Source: Vibrio cholerae (lineage in GTDB: Bacteria > Actinomycetota > Actinomycetes > Actinomycetales > Micrococcaceae). From it: a stretch of DNA of 64,000 nt. The notes beneath the pieces were generated by a model. The model did not search any database, was not told the DNA's origin, and saw only the letters and a list, made by a program, of their open reading frames with translations. The position numbers were made by a program, and so were the translations under genes. Location: NCBI GenBank assembly GCA_009728235.1, contig WNZI01000007.1:50364-114363 (forward strand), in the 5' to 3' direction. Below, piece by piece: positions 59,301-64,000 of the stretch. Every line of letters begins with the position of its first letter. The first letter of the stretch is position 1.

Positions 59301-61338
59301 CGAGCGGCTCGAGGCCCCGGCCGGCGAGCCATCGGTACTGGCGAGCACGGCGCCCAGGGCGACCGTCCCGGTGTCCCTTCCCGGCCGGGATGCGGACGCG
59401 GCTCCCGGTCCCGATCACGACGACGAACCCGACGACGAGGCGCTGCTCGCCGATACCGGGGTTGCCCTACCCGCACCCGGCCGCGCCCCGGCCCGGGTCG
59501 TGCGGGAGCACGTCGCCGCACTCGTCAAGGCGAACCGTGCGCTGACCGTCAGCATCGCCGGCGTCGAGCGCACCTCCGCCGTCGAGGACGCCGCGCGCCT
59601 GCGGGACGCACTCGGCGTGCCACTACCCATGGGCATCCCCCTGGCCTTCATCGAGCCCGTGGCCGATCCGCTCGGGGACCTCATCGGGCGCTACGCGCGC
59701 ACCCACGGCCCCTTCACCGCGGCGGAAGCGGCATCACGCCTCGGCCTCGGTGTCGCCGTCGTCGCCGGCTCCCTCCAGCGCCTCGCAGGGGCGGGCCGCG
59801 TGGTGGAGGGCGAGTTCCGGCCTGTCGAATCGGTACCCGTCCTCGACATCTCCGCCGAATCCGGGGCCGCGCCGGGAAGCATCACCGTGCATGCTCCCGC
59901 GTCGAGCGAGTGGTGCGACGTCGAGGTGCTGCGCAGGCTGCGCCGCCGCTCGCTCGCGGCGCTGCGGCAGGAGGTCGAACCCGTCGATCCGGCGGCATAC
60001 GGGCGGTTCCTCCCTGCCTGGCAGCACATCGGCTCGGGGCTGCGCGGACTCGACGGCGTCATCACCGTGATCGACCAGCTCTCCGGAGTACCCATCCCGG
60101 CCTCGGCGTGGGAGCCCCTCATCCTCGCCCAGCGGGTCGCGAACTACGCCCCCGCCATGCTGGACGAACTCACCGCGACGGGAGAGGTGCTGTGGTCCGG
60201 CGCGGGGTCGCTGGCCGGCAACGACGGGTGGATCGCCCTGCATCTGGCGGAGAATGCCCCGTTGACGCTGCGGCCCGACCCGACGTTCGAGCCCTCGGCC
60301 CTGCACACGGCACTCCTCGAGCTGCTCGCAGGCGGTGGGGGCTACTTCCTGCGACAGCTCACGAATCTGCTCGACGTCCAGGAGCCGGTCCCCGACGCCG
60401 CCGTCGTGACCGCCCTGTGGGACCTCGTGTGGGCGGGCAGGATCAGCAATGACACGTTCACGCCGGTGCGCTCGCTGCTCGCGAACGGTAAGACGGCCCA
60501 CAAGCAGAGGCCGGTCCCCGCGCGCGCGCGGACGTCCCGGGCCGGGCGGCTCGGGCGCGCTCCGGGCAAGTCCCTCACCGGGGCATCGATGCGACTGAAC
60601 ACCGCCGATGACGCCGGGGGCGGCGCCTACCAGCGGGCTACCCCTCCCCTGGCCGCGGGACGGTGGAACATGCTCCCCCTCGTCGAGGCGGAGACCACCC
60701 TGCACGCGCACGCCACGGCGGAGCTGCTGCTCGACCGGTACGGGGTGGTCACGCGGGGATCCGTCGGCAACGAGGGCATTCCCGGCGGCTTCGGACTCAT
60801 GTACAAGGTGCTGGCGCGCCTCGAGGAGATGGGCCGGTGCCGGCGCGGGTATTTCATCGAGCACCTCGGTGCCGCCCAGTTCGCGGTGCCCGCCACCGTG
60901 GACCGGCTGCGCGGCTTCAGCTCCGACAACCAGCTGCCGACGGCGCAGGACGTCCTCGGCGGTGAAGCCCCGCCGCTGAACGCCGTCGCGCTGGCCGCCA
61001 CCGACCCCGCCAATCCCTACGGGGCGGCGCTGAGCTGGCCCCAGGCCGAGGGCGGTCACCGCGCCGGCCGGAAAGCAGGGGCGCTCGTCGTGCTGGTCGA
61101 CGGTGCCCTCGCCCTCTACGTGGAGCGGGGCGGCAAGACACTGCTCGCGTTCACCGAGGACGCCGACGTCCTGCGCGCGGCAGCTCAGGCACTGGTCACC
61201 ATCATCCGGCGCGGCGCGACGGACAAGATGGCCCTCGAGAAGGTCAACGGCGGCGAGATCCTGGACACGGAGATCGGCCGTTCGTTGGCCGGGGCGGGTT
61301 TCTACACGACACCGAGGGGATTGAGGATTCGTGCCTGA
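56335..61338 (+). CDS. lhr: Lhr-family ATP-dependent helicase
   Basis: A 1667-residue large helicase-related protein (Lhr core plus full bacterial C-terminal domain). It has Walker A (VVAPTGSGKTLAAFLWAL), DEVH box (DTVIVDEVHAVAGTKRG), motif III (IGLSATVEPKETVARFL), and motifs V/VI (VATSSLELGIDMGAVDLVVQ, ASGLQRVGRAGHQVGE). Lhr translocates 3'-5' on ssDNA and unwinds RNA-DNA hybrids in DNA repair. A Walker B-adjacent insert (residues about 75-95) is charged. GTG 56335 is used; GTG 56344 is possible. It overlaps nei by 8 bp, so the two repair proteins are coupled. Confidence 0.95.
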   Translation: MTQVLTRFTPATHEWFAGAFSEPTPAQEGAWSAISAGSNALVVAPTGSGKTLAAFLWALDQLIASADPDDGVDDAPPTGTKGSRTTAKKPKRSTRVLYISPLKALGVDVERNLRAPLIGITQTAKRLGLPAPSITVGVRSGDTPQAERRAMLTRPPDILITTPESLFLMLTSKARETLMEVDTVIVDEVHAVAGTKRGAHLAVSLARLDALLEKPVQRIGLSATVEPKETVARFLSGNAPVEIVAPPSKKQWDLTVTVPVEDMTELGGAAANSDDDGDAVPQASIWPHVEEKIVDLIGQNRSTIVFANSRRLAERLTARLNEIHAERLERAAVWAGGGEPDGEAALSAPAPPSYAHTTATPAQLMAQAGQSSGAEPLLARAHHGSVSKDQRALIEDDLKSGRLRCVVATSSLELGIDMGAVDLVVQVESPHSVASGLQRVGRAGHQVGEVSQGVLFPKHRGDLVNTTVTVERMLAGQIEPLYIPTNPLDILAQQTVAAAALGTIDVEEWFDVVRSSAPFATLPRSAFDATLDLLAGRYPSDEFAELRPRIIWDRVEGTITGRPGAQRLAVTSGGTIPDRGLFGVFLVGSDGEGPRAGGRRVGELDEEMVYESRVGDVFALGATSWRIEEITHDRVLVSPAFGQPGKLPFWKGDSLGRPVELGRALGAFRREMSGTTPEQAQERCERIGLDAWAAGNLITYLTEQREATEVVPSDRTLVVERFHDELGDWRVVLHSPFGMPVHAPWALAVGARLEQRYGMDGSAMASDDGIVLRVPLMDDEPPGADLFLFDAEELDGIVTAEVGGSALFASRFRECAARALLLPRQNPSKRTPLWQQRQRSAQLLDVAKKYPTFPIVLETVRECLQDVYDLPALKDLAASLERRELRIVEVTTQQPSPFARSMLFGYVASFLYEGDSPLAERRAAALSLDPTLLNELLGRAELRELLDARVIADTELELQRLKPDRLARGLEGVADLLRLLGPLTIDEISERLEAPAGEPSVLASTAPRATVPVSLPGRDADAAPGPDHDDEPDDEALLADTGVALPAPGRAPARVVREHVAALVKANRALTVSIAGVERTSAVEDAARLRDALGVPLPMGIPLAFIEPVADPLGDLIGRYARTHGPFTAAEAASRLGLGVAVVAGSLQRLAGAGRVVEGEFRPVESVPVLDISAESGAAPGSITVHAPASSEWCDVEVLRRLRRRSLAALRQEVEPVDPAAYGRFLPAWQHIGSGLRGLDGVITVIDQLSGVPIPASAWEPLILAQRVANYAPAMLDELTATGEVLWSGAGSLAGNDGWIALHLAENAPLTLRPDPTFEPSALHTALLELLAGGGGYFLRQLTNLLDVQEPVPDAAVVTALWDLVWAGRISNDTFTPVRSLLANGKTAHKQRPVPARARTSRAGRLGRAPGKSLTGASMRLNTADDAGGGAYQRATPPLAAGRWNMLPLVEAETTLHAHATAELLLDRYGVVTRGSVGNEGIPGGFGLMYKVLARLEEMGRCRRGYFIEHLGAAQFAVPATVDRLRGFSSDNQLPTAQDVLGGEAPPLNAVALAATDPANPYGAALSWPQAEGGHRAGRKAGALVVLVDGALALYVERGGKTLLAFTEDADVLRAAAQALVTIIRRGATDKMALEKVNGGEILDTEIGRSLAGAGFYTTPRGLRIRA

Positions 61339-62149
61339 GGGGGACACGGTCTGGCGGGCGGCCCGGGAACTGCACAGTGCGCTGGCCGGGAAGGTCCTCA
61401 CGCGCTGCGACATCCGGGTGCCGCGCTTTGCCACCGTCGACTTCACCGGCGACACCGTCCAGGAGACCGTCGCGCGCGGCAAGCACCTCCTCATCCGCGG
61501 GGGTGGGGACGACGGCTGGGACATCCACTCGCACCTGAAGATGGAGGGCCTCTGGCACGTCTACTCGCGCGGCGAGAAATGGCGCAGGCCCGCCTTCAAG
61601 GCGCGCTGCATCCTGGAGACCGAGAACGCCGTCGTCGTCGGGTTCGAGCTGGGCTTCCTCCGCGTGATCACCCGGGCGGAGGAGGAGGAGGCCGTCGGCT
61701 ACCTGGGACCGGATCTCCTCGGCCCGGACTGGGACCCGGACGAGGCACTACGCCGACTGCGCGAACAACCCGACCGGCCCATCGGACTGGCCCTGCTCGA
61801 CCAGCGGAACCTCGCCGGGATCGGCAACGTCTACCGCTGCGAGCTGTGCTTCCTCGCCGGCGTCCATCCGCTGACGCCCGTCGGCGAGGTGCGGAACCTG
61901 CCGCGCATGGTCGAGCTGTCCAAGAAACTGCTCGAAGCCAACAAGGCTCGCAGCACCAGGGCCACCACGGGGCAGCTGCGCGGGAACACGCTCTGGGTCT
62001 ACGGCCGCTCCAGGCGGGGGTGCCTGCGCTGCGGCACCCCCGTGGCGCTCGAGCAGCTGGGGGACAAGGAGACGGAGTTGCGCGAGCTCTACTACTGCCC
62101 GCACTGCCAGCCGCGATTGGAAGCACCGGCACCAGCGGCACTACCCTGA
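61331..62149 (+). CDS. nei: Formamidopyrimidine-DNA glycosylase/endonuclease VIII family (Nei-type)
   Basis: A 272-residue base-excision repair glycosylase/AP lyase. The N-terminal PEGDTVWRAARELH puts the catalytic Pro and Glu right after the start. The H2TH region (LLDQRNLAGIGNVYRCELCF) and the C-terminal zinc finger (GCLRCGTPV, then YYCPHCQPR) are intact. PEGDTV points to the Nei side of the family rather than Fpg (PELPEV). It starts with GTG 61331 inside the end of lhr. Together they form a DNA-repair operon common in actinobacteria. Confidence 0.92.
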   Translation: MPEGDTVWRAARELHSALAGKVLTRCDIRVPRFATVDFTGDTVQETVARGKHLLIRGGGDDGWDIHSHLKMEGLWHVYSRGEKWRRPAFKARCILETENAVVVGFELGFLRVITRAEEEEAVGYLGPDLLGPDWDPDEALRRLREQPDRPIGLALLDQRNLAGIGNVYRCELCFLAGVHPLTPVGEVRNLPRMVELSKKLLEANKARSTRATTGQLRGNTLWVYGRSRRGCLRCGTPVALEQLGDKETELRELYYCPHCQPRLEAPAPAALP

Positions 62150-62182
62150 CGGGATGGAGCGGAGAGGGCGGGAGGAACGCCG

Positions 62183-63097
62183 ATGGCGATGAAGTCCCCC
62201 CTGCCCGTGCGCAACGGCGTGAATGCCACGCGTCTCCGTCTTCCCTCGGAGGGCCCGTGGGAGACGGCCCTGGAGTTCATCCTGGACCGGTTCGACCATG
62301 TCGACCCCGAGGGCATCGGCAAGCGCTTCGACCGTGGTGAGGTGGTCGCGCTCGGCGGGGAGTCCCTGACGCGGTCCACTCCCCTCGGAGAGCACACCTT
62401 CGTCTGGTACTACCGGGAGCTGCCCGTCGAGGAGCGCCTGCCGGTGGAGCTGTCGGTCCTCCACCGTGACGACCGCCTGCTCGTCGTCGACAAGCCGCAC
62501 TTCCTTCCCACGACGCCGGGCGGCATGTACGTCGCGGAGTCCGCGCTCGTGCGGCTCCGCGTCGAGTTGGGACTCCCGGACCTCATCCCCATGCACCGAC
62601 TCGACCGCATGACGGCCGGCATCCTCATGTTCTCCATCGATCCCGCCACGCGCGGTGCGTACCAGCTCCTCTTCGAGAACAGGCGCATCAGCAAGGAGTA
62701 CCGGGCGGTCGCGGCACTCCGGCCCGAGCTGGAACTGGCCACTGCTCCACTGGACGTCCGCAGCCGGATCGTCAAGTCACGCACGTACCTGCTGGCACAG
62801 GAGGTCGAGGGTCCCGCGAACACCCACACCACCGTCAGCCTGCTCGACCAGCGCGGCGACCGCGGGCTCTACCGGCTGCAACCGCACACGGGGAAGACGC
62901 ACCAGTTGCGGCTTCACATGGCATCCCTCGGGCTCGGCATCATCCACGACCCGTTCTACCCCGTCCTGCACCCCCAGGCTCCCGACGACTACACCAGACC
63001 GCTGCAGCTCCTCGCCTCGAGCATCGCGTTCTCGGACCCCCTGGACGGGTCCGAGCGCTACTACGAGTCGGCGCGCACCCTCGCCGAATTCTCGTGA
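62183..63097 (+). CDS. RluA-family pseudouridine synthase
   Basis: A 304-residue rRNA/tRNA pseudouridine synthase. The catalytic Asp lies in DLIPMHRLDRMTAGILMFS; LSVLHRDDRLLVVDKPHFLP and the C-terminal YRLQPHTGKTHQLRLHMASL are family marks. The N-terminal part (residues 20-85) is S4-like. Its exact target position (23S rRNA or tRNA) cannot be told. It lies 33 bp after nei and is followed by a terminator. Confidence 0.9.
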   Translation: MAMKSPLPVRNGVNATRLRLPSEGPWETALEFILDRFDHVDPEGIGKRFDRGEVVALGGESLTRSTPLGEHTFVWYYRELPVEERLPVELSVLHRDDRLLVVDKPHFLPTTPGGMYVAESALVRLRVELGLPDLIPMHRLDRMTAGILMFSIDPATRGAYQLLFENRRISKEYRAVAALRPELELATAPLDVRSRIVKSRTYLLAQEVEGPANTHTTVSLLDQRGDRGLYRLQPHTGKTHQLRLHMASLGLGIIHDPFYPVLHPQAPDDYTRPLQLLASSIAFSDPLDGSERYYESARTLAEFS

Positions 63098-63105
63098 TCT
63101 TTCTG

Positions 63106-63131
63106 TCAGGTCCGGTCCTCGCCGGACCTGA
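63106..63131 (+). terminator. Terminator after the RluA-type gene
   Basis: 10-bp arms (63106-63115 and 63122-63131) with a 6-nt loop, 8 bp after the stop. Confidence 0.75.
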
Positions 63132-63147
63132 GCCGCTCCCCTACCGG

Positions 63148-63153
63148 TAGATT
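63148..63153 (+). promoter_or_regulatory. -10 box for leaderless dedA-like mRNA
   Basis: TAGATT 6 nt before GTG 63160, with no Shine-Dalgarno sequence. Confidence 0.5.
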
Positions 63154-63159
63154 TGCAGG

Positions 63160-63794
63160 GTGGACCTGCCCGGCACGGACATTCCAGCACCTCTCTACCT
63201 CCTCGTCATGTTCGCTATCATCGTCATCGACGCGGCTCTCCCCATCGTGCCCTCCGAGCTCCTGGTGATCGCGCCGGCACGATGTCCGAGCAGGGCACGC
63301 TCCTGCTTCCCCTCGCGGTCGTCGCCGCGTTGTCCGGTAGCTGGATCGGTGACGTCGCCCTGTTCCTGCTCTTCCGACGTCGGCTCACCCACTTCCTCGA
63401 CAGGTTCAGGTGGGGGCGCTCCATCCATCGCGGACTGCGGAGCGCGATCGAGAAAGCGGGAACCTCCCCCACCTACGCCGCCGTCGTCGCCGTGCGGTTC
63501 CTTCCCGGCGGACGGACCGCGAGCGTTGCTGCCGCGGGCATCGCAGAATTTCCCCTTCGTCCGTTCATGCTGGCAGCGGCGGCCGGGGGCGTGCTGTGGA
63601 CGGCCTGGCTGGTGGGGCTGGGCTTCGTCGCCGGCGCCTCCACCGGTCTCCCGGCGGGGGTCAGCGCCCTGCTCGGAATGGCGGTCGGTACGCTGGTGGG
63701 AGCCATCACGGCGGCAATCCTCGCCCTCAAGAAACACCGGAAGGCCACGAAAGCGCATGAGCACCCCGAAGAACCCGGGACCCAGGCTTCCTGA
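63160..63794 (+). pseudogene. DedA-family membrane protein, frameshifted
   Basis: From GTG 63160 the product starts as a DedA/SNARE-associated protein (LYLLVMFAIIVIDAALPIVP, then SELLVIA), then loses frame near 63271-63276. The next frame continues with the family core (VVAALSGSWIGDVALFLLFR, AAVVAVRFLPGGRTASVAAA, GVLWTAWLVGLGFVAGAST) and ends with a charged tail. One missing base in ATCGCGCCGGC (restoring VIAAGTM) repairs it. Restored length is about 211 residues. DedA proteins flip or transport polyprenyl-phosphate or phospholipids. Loss of the start region as an internal ATG form seems unlikely. Confidence 0.85.
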
Positions 63795-64000
63795 CAAGCC
63801 GGTCAGGCCACCGGCCATCGCCCCTGAGGGTCCCCTCCCCGAGGAACGCCCGGAGGCCACGAGCGTCCTCGAACGGCTCAAGGCCGCGCAGCCGCGACCC
63901 ACGGTGCCGGCGGACGACACCGGGCAGCCCCGCAGGCAGCAGCCGGCAGCAGCCGCGCCGGGAACCCGGCGCGCTGCACGATCGACCTCGCAGGTCCCGG
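63757..64000 (+). CDS. Proline-rich hypothetical protein, start only (runs off window)
   Basis: A frame opens at ATG 63757, overlapping the last 38 bp of the DedA gene, and stays open to the right edge (81 codons). The visible part is very rich in Pro, Arg, Ala and Gln (NPGPRLPDKPVRPPAIAPEG, LPEERPEATSVLERLKAAQ) and looks disordered, with no signal peptide. It is likely the N-terminus of a larger protein, but could be a chance frame in GC-rich DNA. No clear ribosome-binding site. Confidence 0.45.
   Translation, partial: MSTPKNPGPRLPDKPVRPPAIAPEGPLPEERPEATSVLERLKAAQPRPTVPADDTGQPRRQQPAAAAPGTRRAARSTSQVP

Overview
The window is chromosomal DNA from a high-GC actinobacterium, most likely a motile, Arthrobacter-like member of the Micrococcaceae. 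The evidence is a flagellar gene set of the type seen in motile actinobacteria, a Bpa/PafE proteasome activator, a GTP-type PEP carboxykinase, a CstA-YbdD pair, many TANNNT promoters placed 5-7 nt from a start codon, and strong GC3 bias that creates long antisense open frames. No insertion sequence, prophage, integrase, rRNA or CRISPR array was seen.

Layout. 1-9067 is a late flagellar block. A leftward arm carries fliC, fliD, fliS and a chaperone-position gene; a rightward arm carries flgN, flgK, flgL and fliW. A membrane GGDEF-EAL protein sits between them, and both arms start from sigma28-like promoters. 9098-16596 holds an aldo/keto reductase, a membrane-anchored protein with a sigma region 4-like N-terminus, Bpa and a partner, and a DesKR-type two-component system divergent from an ABC exporter. 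16664-20619 holds ybdD-cstA, a small acidic protein and a quinone oxidoreductase. 20680-26165 holds tRNA-Ser(TGA), a lipoprotein and a very large secreted nuclease/5'-nucleotidase. 26468-38471 holds an FAD protein, an S9 peptidase, tRNA-Ser(GCT), a RecQ-phosphoribosyltransferase fusion, a phosphohexomutase, PEP carboxykinase, tRNA-Arg(ACG) and a flavin disulfide reductase. 38488-42139 holds a SixA-like phosphatase, an orphan winged-helix regulator, upp, tadA, an FMN-binding stress protein and tRNA-Ser(CGA). 42278-47379 holds small envelope proteins, a GH18 chitinase, a PAP2 remnant, an SdpI-family protein, an Xre/membrane-protein module and a DJ-1 protein.

47510-54109 is the most interesting stretch: a tightly overlapping leftward operon. 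It encodes a CDP-ribitol-synthase-like cytidylyltransferase/SDR fusion, a LicD(fukutin-like)-methyltransferase fusion, a small coiled-coil protein, a clan GH-A glycosidase, a glycosyltransferase and a metallophosphodiesterase. It looks like a cell-surface polyol-phosphate polymer pathway. 54321-64000 holds rlmH, a DUF4232 lipoprotein, a membrane protein, then lhr-nei, an RluA-type synthase, a DedA protein and the start of a proline-rich protein.

Six unrelated genes (flgK, the ABC permease, the disulfide reductase, PAP2, the Xre-linked membrane protein and DedA) are each broken by one small frameshift. About one per 10 kb suggests uncorrected sequencing indels more than real decay, so these should be checked before any biological reading.
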